Positions 46,215 to 58,079 of a DNA stretch of 64,000 nucleotides are shown here, piece after piece. The stretch is from Strongyloides papillosus. Lineage: Eukaryota > Nematoda > Chromadorea > Rhabditida > Strongyloididae. Where the stretch lies: NCBI GenBank assembly GCA_005656395.1, contig SRSI01000054.1, positions 111,815-175,814 of the forward strand, in the 5' to 3' direction. Both the position numbers and the translations under genes were made by a program. The notes under the pieces are model-generated. The model did not search any database. It saw nothing but the letters and a program-made list of their open reading frames with translations, and had not been told where the DNA came from. The first letter of the stretch is position 1, and each line of letters opens with the position of its first letter.

Positions 46215-46780
46215 TGGATTATTAAATATCTCAAAGATATTAATTTACTACAACAATTATTATGCAAAAAAATAAACAAAAAGCTATCAAGAGAAAATAA
46301 TAAAATTTTAAGAAAATGTTGTTATTAGAAATTGGTGCAGTAAATTGAAGTATATAAGCTGGAATAAATTATATAATAGTCAGTCTTTAATACATTTTTT
46401 GTATTTTCTATAATAAAGTTTATTTCATTTATACAAATGCAACAAAGCCATTTAGGAATTATAGATCTAAACTTTCTAGTAATGCTTTGGCAGTCTTCCA
46501 TCGTATTCTTAGAATATTATTCGGGAAAGATGACCTCTAATGAATCATCATTAGATTACGTGGAAGATTACTTTGTACTTAAGAAAAATGAATATTATAA
46601 CAAGAAGCTACATATCAAACAATATTAAGTGAAATGTATCAAGGAAAAAAGGAATAAATTAATACTGTTGATAATATCAACATTCTCATGAAACGATTTA
46701 CATTAATTTACATATTTTACATTTGATTCATTTAATAATTTGTTTTTTTGCTGTATACTAAGTATTTATTTGTTAAAACC
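46215..46780 (+). pseudogene. RLE-type LINE copy B, 3' end only
   Basis: From about 46460 a plus-strand frame reads SNALAVFHRILRILFGK and then, after two stops, LDYVEDYF. Copy A has a matching SNALAVSHRILRRLFGK at its C-terminus followed by LDYVED in its 3' UTR, so both are the same family. The open frame 46437-46628 is in a different register and is a shadow. Beyond 46640 the 3' UTR drifts. 46215-46435 lies between the 28S piece and the recognisable LINE and is unassigned. A hairpin-capable CCAGC...GCTGG segment lies at about 46779-46815. Confidence 0.75.
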
Positions 46781-46819
46781 AGCCTTAGACCCATCTTTGA
46801 CAGGTCAGAGCTGGTCCGC

Positions 46820-47395
46820 AGAACTTATTTGTATAAAAGCATTTTTTATATTTAATTATTAATCAAATTATGTGTATAAAAAAATTGTTTCATTGAATTA
46901 CATATTTCAGGGAAAATAAAATAACTTAGAACATATTGTTAAAACATATGCAAAATATACCTGAGTTTTATAACCATTTTATGACGTTTACATTTATTGA
47001 AACTGTCTAGTTAAATAAATAAAAAATTTACCAAACATAAAGAATTTTATTTATGTCTAAATATGAATAAAAGCGAATATTTTAATCATTCTAACTATTT
47101 AAGTAACTTTCCATTATATTTTTGAAATTGGTATAAACAAGTTAGTATCATTTTTCTATTATCTACATATTTATCTTTATTTTACAAATATAAAATGAGA
47201 AATAGCAAAAAAAATTAGTACCTAAAATAACTTCTTTCGTTTTTAAGCTACAAACTTAGAGCAAACTGTAATTTTGCCTGAACGTTTAGGCAAAACGTAC
47301 ATATATAAAAACCTTTTTCCATTTATGAAATATTGTTAACATCTAAATAAATAATAAATTTTTATCTATAAACTGACTAAGAAAAAAGTTTTTTT
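46820..47395. other. AT-rich DNA without recognised gene
   Basis: No feature seen. Confidence 0.5.
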
Positions 47396-47399
47396 GTAC

Positions 47400-48705
47400 A
47401 AGTATACCACACCGATATGCAGCCACTATATGTACTTTTATATAGGAAAATATTATGCTATAAAGAGTTTAATAAACCTTTTAAATTTAATATTTTTCCT
47501 TGAAAATTTTTGACAAATGTCTTCAATTATTATGTAGTTTTTCAAAATATATCTATTTTTTTAAAAATGTCTTATATAGAGAAAATTTTTTTGACAGCAT
47601 TTTTTTCTAATTATGCGATGAATTTTTTTATGGGACTTATTTTAATCGAAAGCCCATCTTCTCTTCTATTGACCTACAAGTTTTGAGGATAATCCGTAAT
47701 AGATTTTTCGAGTTATTTTAATTTTACTGTTTTTTTTCCAACATTTTAGCATATTTTACTCATATTAATGTAATGAATTTTAATTTTTTTAAATTTTTAT
47801 TATGTAAAACGTTGTCTTTATAATTTTTAAAGTGATTACAATTACATTAAATAAGTTTTAAAACATAAAATTATAAAATACTAAATTTTTACTAAATAAG
47901 GTAAAGTTGTTTTTTTCAATATAAGAAACTATAAAAAGTATTCTTTATTGTCAATAATTTCCTAATTCATTAAAATATGATAAAAAATGATGAATATTTA
48001 AGTATTGTTGTTTCCCCCACTACTAAACCAAATTTTAGTCATTTATTCTTTATAACCGTAGTTAAGAAACTTTAATCTTATATACTTATTTAAATATTTT
48101 AGATAATAAATAACAAAATTATTAATACAAATAATTTTACCTGAGTTTGGCAATTTTTTGCTATGATATTTATATAGTAAGTAAACCATGAATTTATTGT
48201 ATAATTTTCAATTTAATCGTTATTTTATAATTTTTAAGTTTTAAAAACTGAACTGACTTAATTGTAAATATTTTTTAAATGATTTAGTAACCATTTTATA
48301 TATAAAAAGTTTTTAAAAAAGACATATTTAGCAATTAATACGGCTTATTTTTGAATAAAAAAACAAATGACAGTAAAATTAAAATAACTCAAAAAATCTA
48401 CTACGAATTATTCTCAAAACTAGTAGATAAACAGAAGAGAGGCTTTCGAATGAAATAAGTCTCATAAAAAAATCCATCGCATAGCTAGAAAAAAGTGCCA
48501 TCGAAAAAAATTTTCCCCCATATAAGGTATTTTTAAAAAAGTAAAAATATCATGGAAATCTGCGTCATAATTAAAGTAATATGTCAAATTTTCAAAGAAA
48601 AATATTAAATTTAAGGGGTTTATTTTTTAATAGTAACATTCTTTATAGAGTAAAAGTGCAAATAAAATTAATTACACAGAAAAATATCGCTGTGATGCAC
48701 ATATA
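47400..48705. mobile_element. foldback element with ~370-bp inverted repeats
   Basis: 47390-47760 and 48360-48710 are inverted copies. They share TTTTTTCTAATTATGCGATG / its complement near 48485, CGAAAGCCCATCTTCTCTTC / complement near 48440, TTTGAGGATAATCCG / complement near 48400, and AATTTAATATTTTTCC / complement near 48610. The outer ends carry CGATAT (47414; complement near 48687). The centre (47770-48350) is non-coding. Target duplication not identified. Confidence 0.75.
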
Positions 48706-49003
48706 ATATAAACATAGATAGTAACAATAGCATAAAAAACAAAAAGAAAACAAATCAAATAACAATAACATGAAAATTAAATGATATTATGTATATACAT
48801 ATATTATAATAAGATTATAGATAGATATTCTAAACAAATATTAATTTGGATATGAATAAGTAGATTTCAGATGTATAAATTAATGAAGAGATCTTGTGGG
48901 TAAGAAAGATAAATCTAGATCTGGTATAAATAATAAGAATGTTTGAAAGAGGATAAATATTGAATATGTATTGAGTAATTATTGTGTATGTTGGGATTGG
49001 TCA

Positions 49004-50750
49004 TCATTGTTGTTCTATATCATGAGATTCATTGGATTCACAATTCTTCATACTGAGATAACTTCTAAATAGATAATCAGAGAAGGAATTAACTTTTTGA
49101 CGGATGGTGTTGAGTATGCTTTTGGACCATTTTTTGTTAATGTGATAGTGTTCCATTATCTTAATCCATTCATTAAAACATTCAACCTCTAGTTTACCAT
49201 TGGAGCCAATTACTATAGCAAAAGTTTGGAATTGCTTCTTATATGTATTGGCAAGTTCATTCTCTAGTTGACCATATTTACCTATTTTTTCAGCTTTCTT
49301 TGTAGCCATGGTTGTATATCCAGATACTGCCACCTCCAATATTACTCCATCATTTTTGGTGACAATTATTATGTCAGGCTTGTTGGAGAATGATTCGGAG
49401 GATATAAGACGATCGTAGTAGACTTGAATCTCCTCATAATTCTTCGATTGACCACGTACTTATTGTTTTTTACTTGGAATCTTTAATTTTGATAAAATAT
49501 TACGTATTAAAATGTTGACAATTAAGTTGTGGCGTTTGGTGTACATATTACTTAAAGTTTCAAATTTGCAACCATTCAGTATATGTTCACGTGTATCTAG
49601 TTCATTACAGAAAGAGCATTTACTTTCAGTATTGTTGATGTAGTGTATTTTGGTATTCATCCGGAATAAAATAATTGTCTTCTTTGAAAAGTATCCGGTA
49701 ATTACTTCAGGCATTGCTTGGAGGGCAAGATCAATTTGTTTTGTTGGATGAGGTCTACGTATATTGAGGTTTAGACCAGTTGGTCTTCATGCATTCTCAT
49801 TTTCTGTATAAAGTTTCTCCCAAATACAACGTTTAAGACTGTTGGTATTTTTGAATTATTCAGTGATCTCACATCCTTCATCGTTCATTGATGTAATTGA
49901 TAATTTATCCCATTGTAATGATATTTTTAATGTTTCTAAAATGGCAGTACATTGGTTCTCCACGTCTTCCAAGAAAATGGCGAATAAATCTACCAGATAA
50001 GAGTCCTGTTGAAATCCAGCAAGTATACTAAAGATGGCACATAACGATTCTAACTCCACAGTTTTAAAGCCCATACCTCCATATTTTTCTGAAGAGTACA
50101 AGGCTCCATTTGAAAAATTCATGACCCAGTGGAGTGATTTCTTTAAGAACATTCTTAATTCCTTGTCTATTTTTCTGACATCTTAATTTTGGCTTCCAAT
50201 GGTGTGTCTAAAAAGCTGTGTGTTAAAATAATGAAAACATTGAAATAATGGAACTGTTATAAGATCTAACTAGTTGGTACATATTAAGATTATTGGAACA
50301 AATTAACTTCAACATGTCGAATGCTTTGAATTTGATGATTTCAAATGTCTCCGTGATGATGCAGCTTTTGTCATCTATATTTTCATCCATTCCCAAATAT
50401 CTGTAAGATTGTATAGCTACTGGGATGTCAATATTATGTTGATACCATGCTTTCTCCACATCTGGTGTGGCAATGGCTGATTTTTTGAAATAGATTTCTA
50501 AACCTAACTCCCTGGATACTTTGGTTATGGCACCAATAGCTTCATTAGCTTTAATTAAATCACTGGTAAAGATTTTGCAATTATCAGCATACGACACATG
50601 ATTAAAATTTTGATTATCTGAAATTCTGTAAGTTGGTAATTTCGCTCTTAAATACATATTAATTATAGATTTCATCATGCAAAATAGTTTTGGGGAGAGT
50701 GAACATCTTTGGAGGATTCCTCTTTTCAAATTGATCGGTTGTGTGTTATT
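49004..50750 (-). pseudogene. RLE-type LINE copy C: RT C-terminal half to endonuclease
   Basis: Minus-strand pieces in order: 50750-50223 with LKRGILQRCSLSP and the catalytic block HVSYADNCKIF, where the second Asp of YXDD is Asn; 50152-49856 thumb with KYGGMGF; 49714-49460 with the finger CSFCNELDTREHILNGC; about 49430-49330 with NKPDIIIV and ILEVAVSGY (endonuclease PD and D core), continuing to 49004. Frame changes separate the pieces. The order equals copies A and D, but similarity is only moderate, so it is a different subfamily. The RT is split from its N-terminal half (53396-53760) by two inserted elements. Confidence 0.85.
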
Positions 50751-50751
50751 A

Positions 50752-51660
50752 GGTTGGGGAATAAATAATGGTCGCAAAATGTTATCGCAACTTTCTGCTG
50801 TAAAAAATTAAAATAAAAAATTTCATATTAGAATAGTCTGTATGTAGAAATGTAGGGGGACTTGCCCTGATAATATTTTGTATATTACCTTAATTCATAA
50901 ATTAATTTTAAAAAAAGTATGCCCGATCTTAAAAATGTTGTCAAAAAGAGAATTACGGGTAAATTTCTTACATTAGTTCAAACTTAGACGTAATAGAGTT
51001 GAAGTATGTCGAAATATAGTGAATGCATAGGAGGAAGGGTCAACTTCTGAACGCTCTTTGCGTTGATGATTTGAGAATTTCCAAGGTGTTAATTTTGATC
51101 TCAATGATGAGGAGGGTAAAAGAGGGCTCTTTACTATCAATACTCAGAATTAATGGGAGATTGGAAAGCTAAATCTAAATCAGTGACTAACAAAATTGAA
51201 ATATATTGATAGGAGCTTGAGAAAATGAATAAAAAACTGAAAAAAAATCAATCGGCTTTAAAAATAGGAATAACCTAATATTATGGGACGACAAGATAAG
51301 ATGCCATTTATTAAAACTAGTATTAAAAAAACTTGGTGAATTGAAATATGGGGCTCTATCTCACCCTCCATACTCATCTGATCTCTTTCTTACAATTTCT
51401 GATTTGTTTGAGCATTTCGATGTAATTTTTAAGTATAAATTGTTTAAGAATCAAGAGTCGTCAGAAAGCGATCTTAGTGACTTTTATAAAATCCAAAAGT
51501 CCTGAATCTTATAAAACGAGGATTTAAAAGCCGTTAGAACGTTGAGAAAAATGTGTAGATTCTAACGAGTATTATTTCGATAAATTTATTTAACATAAAC
51601 TTAAATAAATGTTGCCTTAATTCATTTTTTCTGTCCACGGCCATTATTTATTCCCCAACT
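50752..51660 (+). mobile_element. mariner-like element, internally deleted
   Basis: The left end GGTTGGGGAATAAATAATGG and the reverse complement of the right end AGTTGGGGAATAAATAATGG match over about 24 bp and are flanked by TA (50750-50751, 51661-51662). At 909 bp it is shorter than the usual 1.3 kb. Plus-strand coding traces are typical: WFENFQGVNFDLNDEEGK near 51070, LSHPPYSSDL near 51360, FEHFDVIFKYKLFKNQE near 51410 and ERWEKCVDSNEYYFDKF near 51540. The segment holding the first catalytic block is not recognisable. Dead element. Confidence 0.88.
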
Positions 51661-51663
51661 TAA

Positions 51664-53395
51664 CACTTAAAATTTAAAACTGTCTTTTTGACAGAAATTG
51701 TGCAATCATGGATTATAGTGCAGAAATCTGTTACTTCGACTACCAATTATCTTATTGTTAATTGGGCCCACATTATATATATAAAATACGTGTCAATTTT
51801 TTAAGAAATGCCATACATTTTTCGTAAAATGTATGATTTTTAAAAAAAAAAATGTACATACAGTCAAAACGACAAACATACGTTCTTCAAGAAATTGCTA
51901 TATATTTTTATAAAAAATGTATAGACATATCTTAAAGAAAGTACCAAACATTTTTCAAAATTTTATAGCGTTTTTATTAAAAATGTACATACAGTCGAAA
52001 CAACATACATACTTTTTTTTATTACTTGTTATACATTTTCGTATAAAATGTATAGACATTTCTAAATGACATTTACTATACTATTTTTAAATTGTATGGT
52101 TGTTTTTTTATAAGATATTATGTATAATCAATGCAAAATACATACTTATTTTTGTAAATTGATATATATTTTTTATAAAAATGTATATGAATCTTTTTAA
52201 AAATACTAGTGATAAAGTGAAACCCCTATGATTTTTGGGAATGACTTAAGAAAGATTCAAAGTGGAAGAAAAATACTATAAATGTAAGCCTTAACTACTT
52301 TAAAATTTTTGAGAAAGATAAAATTAATTAATTATGATTGCTATAGATGATAATTATACATCAAAAGTAATAAAGTATAAATATTATTGTTTTAGATTTG
52401 CAGAATGATTTGAAACAATTCATTTGTAACCTGCATACTATAATTTAATAACATTGTAAAAAATAGTTATTTGAAAATATTTATAATTATTAAAATAACA
52501 AAATAAATATTTATTGTTTTAAAAAATTACTTTTTAATTACTTTGAATTTTTAAAAATTGCACACATTCTTGAATTTTGTTAATTTATAAATGTTTATGT
52601 TGAAAAATAAATTAAATTAGTATAAAAAAGTACAATAATATTTGAAAAAATAAAAAATTACTTAAAGACAATACTAATTATAAAAACATAATTATTACAT
52701 GTTAAATTCATTATTTTAGTGTTTATAAATTACGATCTTTCGTATATTTTATAAAAAATGTAAAAAAAATTAATGATTTCTGTTGAAATGTTGAATTTTT
52801 GGCATTATTTTTTTGTGTCAGTCGTTTTGACTTGTATAAAATCGCTATTTAGTAAAGTTAATTTAGCAAAAAAATCAATTTTAATTTTTAAGATTGATCA
52901 TAAATTTATGTTAATATAACTATTACTTTTAAAAAAGTGTATGGTAAGTTATAAGAAATGTATGTGCAATTTTATAAAAAAATGTATAGGTAATGTCGTT
53001 TTGACAGAGTATTTACATTTTATAATAAATGTATATACATTTTATAAAAAAAAGCATGTCAAACTATTATAACAAGTATGTAAGTCGTATCGACATCACA
53101 TACAGTCAACACAACTTACATACCTGGTTTTTAAAATATACAATACATTTCCTGAAAAAACCACAAACAATAATAGATAAAGGTATATGGATTTACGAAA
53201 AATGATATCTCATTTTGTTTTTAAGTGATTTGACATTTATAAGAACTATTATAGTATTTTTTTAAATTGAATATACTTAAAATATTTAATAACAGTAACA
53301 TTTAATAATAAAATAAATGAATATTTTATTTTTTTTAACACTACATCGGAGGGTTATAGTGTATTTGTCAAAACGACAGTTTTCATTTTTGAGTG
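51664..53395 (-). mobile_element. non-coding inverted-repeat element, family X copy 2
   Basis: Reverse-complement relative of 23682-25226: right end CACTCAAAAATGAAAACTG (read on the minus strand from 53395), followed by GTCGTTTTGACA, TACACTATAACCC and GATGTAGTG, matching copy 1's left arm. It is about 190 bp longer than copy 1. It carries the same recurring GTCGTTTTGAC-type motifs (about 51690, 51861, 51991, 52821, 52994, 53077, 53366). Its left end lies three bases from the right end of the mariner at 50752-51660. Confidence 0.78.
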
Positions 53396-53760
53396 AATAC
53401 CATCAGTTTTGTTTTTGATGAAGAAATTCCATTTATATGATATATCAATAAGGAGACCACAGATTTTTTTGTCAATATTTAAATGTTTGAGGATTCGTCT
53501 ATAGCGGCTTAACAGTATTGAATCAAATGCTTTAATATAATCTACATAAGTCCACGTATGATCTGGGTATTTTTTTGTCATCGCTTTGCTGATTGCTGTA
53601 CCAGCTAGAGTACCATATACTCCGGATCTTCCAGAAACTTGTTCAATCGGAATGAACGTCTCCAGGACGTCGGTCATGTATATATTTAGAAATTTCATAG
53701 TAAGTTTGTATGTTTTAATTTTTATACCTTTATCATAGATGAAGAAAAATAGTCAACAAC
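53396..53760 (-). pseudogene. RLE-type LINE copy C: RT N-terminal half
   Basis: The minus-strand frame reads YKLTMKFLNIYM, then EQVSGRSGVYGT (RT region before motif A) and WTYVDYIKAFDSI (motif A with its catalytic D), then ends at the inserted element. The continuation RGILQ... is at 50740, on the other side of the two insertions. The 5' end is truncated at about 53760. Confidence 0.82.
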
Positions 53761-53769
53761 TAATAATTA

Positions 53770-53935
53770 TTATAATAAAATAACTGAGGTATTGTTTTCC
53801 AAGTTGGTCTATCTTGCGCTGTATGGTAAGTATTTCTAACACCTAATTTTTTAAATAAATTGTCCATTAATCTTTGCCTAGGACGACCAGTTTTTCTCTT
53901 GTCTTTAAAGTAACAAACACTGAAAAATTTTGGTT
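53770..53935 (-). pseudogene. RTE-type LINE C-terminal tail fragment
   Basis: The minus strand reads KRKTGRPRQRLMDNLFKKLG, then an AQDRPTWKT segment and a stop. The GRPR-x(n)-AQDR-x-x-W arrangement is the usual C-terminal tail of RTE-like reverse transcriptases. It is only about 50 codons, a 5'-truncated insertion next to LINE copy C. Confidence 0.7.
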
Positions 53936-54159
53936 ACAATATAATTCATATTGTATGAAGAGAATAAAAATGTATGTTATATTAGCAAACCATGAAGATT
54001 ATTTAGTAAAAAATTGTATGTATGTAAAAAAAATTAGACTAGTAACAATTCGAACAAACAGGTATTTTTTGTATCTCGGTTACAATATATGTCTGTACAG
54101 CATACTTTATAAATTTTTGAATATTTCAATGATAATTTTTGAAAAAAATATGTCATGAT

Positions 54160-55375
54160 ATTCATAATAGAAAATATAGTTATACTACGAAATACAATGA
54201 ATGATTTTCAGAATAACATTTAATTATTTTTAAAGAGTTTAGATAATATAAGTTTTAGAAATTTGGAAATTTAATGGTGATAAAAATGAAAAGCAATAAT
54301 TATTTGACTATACAAGTGTGACTTATTTATAATATTATCTTCATGTACTTTTTTTATAATTAAAACATTTAAAAGTTATTTTTTTTTGTTTTGAATAGAT
54401 ATAAATAATGCTTTTAAACTTCTATAAGTTTGATTTTTTAAAATGATTTTGAAAAAAAAACATAAAAAGTAAATTATAATAATTCGAATAATTAAAATAT
54501 ATTAACAAAGACATTATGATGTATTGATAAATATTCTATATAAAAATTCATACAATTTTACATTAAATCAAAGTTTATTAATGTGTTTTTATAATTCGAA
54601 TTACTATAAATTACTTTTTTATATTATCTTTCAAAATCGTTTTAAAAAGATTGTTGTTTTTTTGTGTATATTGTTTTTTGTTTAATGTTTTTTTAAATTT
54701 AAGTTGAAGAGAAATTTTTAAAGATCAAATATATCATTTGTTGTTAAATAAAATTTATATCATACGTTATCAACATTAAAAAAAATTGTCAATTAATTTA
54801 TTTAAAATTACAACTCAAAAAGCAATTAGTTTATAAAGGTTAGCTAGAAAAAAGAAAAAATGAAAACAAACATAAACTCGAATAAATTTTATTAGTTAAT
54901 TTACCAAAAAAATTAGGAAGAAAATAATCAAATAAATAAAATGTTATTGTTGTTTTTTTGATTGTTTAGAAAAATAATTTTTGTTAAAATATTTTTATGT
55001 TTACACAAATTTGACTTTTAATAAAGTAATTAATAATATATTATAAAGGAAAAGTTATATTCTAAGATTTGCATTACTTAAAAATACAATTGAAATAAAA
55101 TATATATTTAATTTATATAAAATCATTATTGTTATAATTTTTATTATTTATTATATTTTTCTGAATAAAACGGTCTGTAACCGTTGCACAAAACACTATA
55201 GTTTGTTTGACTGATTACAATGTAAAATATTTTATTAAAACAGTCTGAAATATTCATTTCGGTAACAATATTATAATTGCATTATTTAAGAAAATTTGAA
55301 TTTAAATTCAATTTGTAACCATTAACAAACTATGTATGTTTGTCGAATTTATTGAAATATTGTAACAAAATTTTT
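54160..55375. other. AT-rich DNA without recognised gene
   Basis: No coding frame or repeat end supported. Confidence 0.5.
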
Positions 55376-55379
55376 TCAG

Positions 55380-58075
55380 TGAAGAAGTATTGTTTTTTCT
55401 AAAGAATTACTTTTTCTTAGTTGATGACCAATATATTTTAACTGGATATCGATAACATATTCATCCATAGGCTTAATATTCAGCATTTTCTAAAGATCCC
55501 GGTTATGAGAATAAAAATTATCTAGTTTATTCCATAATCTAATATTGAAAATTCTTCTTAAAATAGATCTCTCAGTTTTAACCAATGAATTAACAACAGT
55601 CTTGTTTATAGTCCAAGTTTGGCAACTATACAACATCGTTGGTCTAATAATGCTGTTAAATAATGTATTTTTTAACATCCAAATTTCCCAACCGAGCAAA
55701 AGATTTGTATTTATGATAAGCACGCCATGCTTTTGAGGTAGCAATATGGGTAAAAGGTCTAATAATTTTTAAACTTATAGGTTTACCTAAATAAGTAAAA
55801 GTTTCAACCATTTCTATATTCTTACATTTGAAAGATGAATCTGACGCCATGATAAAAGATTTCTTATTGTTAATCAATAAACCAAATGTTTTGCTATAAT
55901 TAACTAACAATTGAATATTTTCTTTAAATGAAGTAGCATCATTAGATATTATTGCGGTATCGTCTGCATAGCATATCATGTTGTATCGATGACCCCAAAT
56001 AGCAAATTTCTTGTTAAGTTTACTATCAATAAGTCTTTTAATGCCTTCTAAACCAATAATAAAGAGAACAGGACTTAACGGGCAACCTTGTCTCACTCCT
56101 TTTTCTATTCTTATCCATTTACCAAGAACATTAGCTTTAAGACCAGAGTTGAGATCCATAATAATTTTTATTTATTGAGATTCAAAACCACATAGTGCTA
56201 ATGTTTCATAAATTCTCTCTCTTATGATTGTATCAAAAGCCTTAGTATAGTCTAGAAAAGCTACACCAATTTCCCATTGATATTCATATGCCTTTGCCAA
56301 AATATTTTCAACTACAATAATAGCATCACAAATGCTTTTATTTTTGCGAAAACTATATTGGTAAGGACATAATTCTTTTTCAAGACGATTCTGCATTCGA
56401 CTAAGAATAAGTGATGAAAATATCCTATACACATGTGACGTCAAGCTCAATGGTCTAAAATTGGATATATCTGATCTTGATCCTTTCTTGTGTAGAAGTA
56501 GAATTATAGACTTCTTCCATTCTTTAGGTGTTAAACAATTTTTAACATAAAAATTGAATCTATCAGTCAATATTTGAATCAAAATTCTTCCACAAAATCT
56601 TAAAACATCGGAACACATTTTATCTGGTCCAACCATTTTGAATCTTCCGACTGACAAAAAAGTTCTAGAAACTTCATCTTCCAAGAAAGGAAGGACTTCA
56701 TCTTTATTGTTATCTAGATACTTAAAATTTAAAAGAGCAGCCTTTGCCATTTTAGCATCATTATCGTTCATATTATATAGTTCATTATAAAATGATATTC
56801 CATCATTTGTTGAAATTTCATAAACTTCTCTTCTCGTCATTAGTTGTTTTCGTGCTTTCTTAATTGATTGACGTTTTTCTAACGCATTCATAATAACCTT
56901 ATTACGATGTCTTTCCAGATCAAGCGACGTTTGAATTCTTAATGATTTCTTAAGAATACTTAATTCTAATAATAGCACACTTATATTTTTTACCGGATTG
57001 TTAAATTTTCTTTCCAACTTTAGTTCATTAATAAGTCGTTTTCTGCGAGCAAACATATCCAATGTTTTAGATGAATAATAGCTTATTTTTGGTGTCATTT
57101 CCATTGCTTTTCTGTGTATTTTCAGAATTATCTTAGTGAAGTTCACGTAGTCTTTATCAATATCAAACTCTTGTGAATTAGCACATTTTTTCCACTCTTT
57201 AAAAGATGAAGCAGCTAATTGTTCTAATAATATCTTCATGCTCTGGCCTCCATTTTTTCTGGAGATAAAATTTTTTCTTATTTAATTTTGTACACTTTGA
57301 TACTTTGTTTTTTATTGAACCCAAAAGTAGTTTGTGATCACTGAATGTAGGGTTGAACTTGGAATGTGTTAAAGCATTTATATCATAAAAAATGAGCGAT
57401 CAGAAGACAGAATATAATCCAACTGTTTGATACAATATCTGTTTGAATGTACAGATTCTGCTTTCTTCCAGGTCCACTTGAGATTTTTTCTTTTAGGATA
57501 AAAAGAAGATATGTTAAAAAGTTTTTGTTCGTCACATAAAGCTCTTAACCTATCACCCTTTGAATTTCTTTCTCCAAAAGAGAATATATGATTAAACATA
57601 TTCTTTTTACATCCAACTTCTGCATTAAAATTTCCCATAACAATAGTATAACTATCATCAGATTTTCTATGTTTCGTAATAAAGCTGTTAAATTCAATGA
57701 AAAAATTGTTCTTAACATCTTCATCAGAGGATTCTGTGGGAGTATAACCTACACCAATAAACTATTTTGTTCTAGAACCTTCAAAAGATAGCCTAATAAA
57801 ACCCATTCCGGGGAATAATGCCCATTCATGTAATTTATATTTTTCTGCCAAAATCAGAAAGCCTACACCCGCATTACTATTCAATGATTCACTATGCATT
57901 AATAAACAGTTCTTTAGATCGTTAGTTTCAATTACTTTGTGTTTTTGTCTAACTTCAGTCAGTGCAATAATGTTAATATTTAATTTAATTGCTTCATTTA
58001 TGAGATTATCTACCAAACCTTTACTCAACGATCGACAGTTGTATGTACCCATAAGCATATTTGATGACAATTTTG
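55380..58075 (-). pseudogene. RTE-clade LINE (APE endonuclease plus RT), multiply broken
   Basis: APE endonuclease: GTYNCRSL near 58050, ALTEVRQ near 57955, MGNFNAEVG near 57635, QLDYILSSDRS near 57400 and SDHKLL near 57335 (in a shifted frame). RT: HKKGSRSDISNFRPLSL near 56490, FRKNKSICDAI near 56350, FLDYTKAFDT near 56250 (motif A), GVRQGCPLSPVLF near 56095 and ICYADDTAII near 55970 (catalytic YADD intact). C-terminal YSCQTWTINK near 55630 and an LRRIFNI segment. Lesions: a TAG at 57762, two frame changes around 57240-57380, a TAA at 56172 and a frame change near 55700. Layout and motifs are those of the RTE clade. Not active. Confidence 0.88.
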
Positions 58076-58079
58076 ATTA

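Noticed and set aside
46437..46628. 63-codon open frame
   Set aside because: Out of register with the LINE C-terminal homology at the same place; a shadow.
46779..46815. Structured, less AT-rich hairpin that looked like a small RNA gene
   Set aside because: No match to tRNA, 5S, snRNA or rRNA could be recalled; more likely part of the LINE copy B tail.
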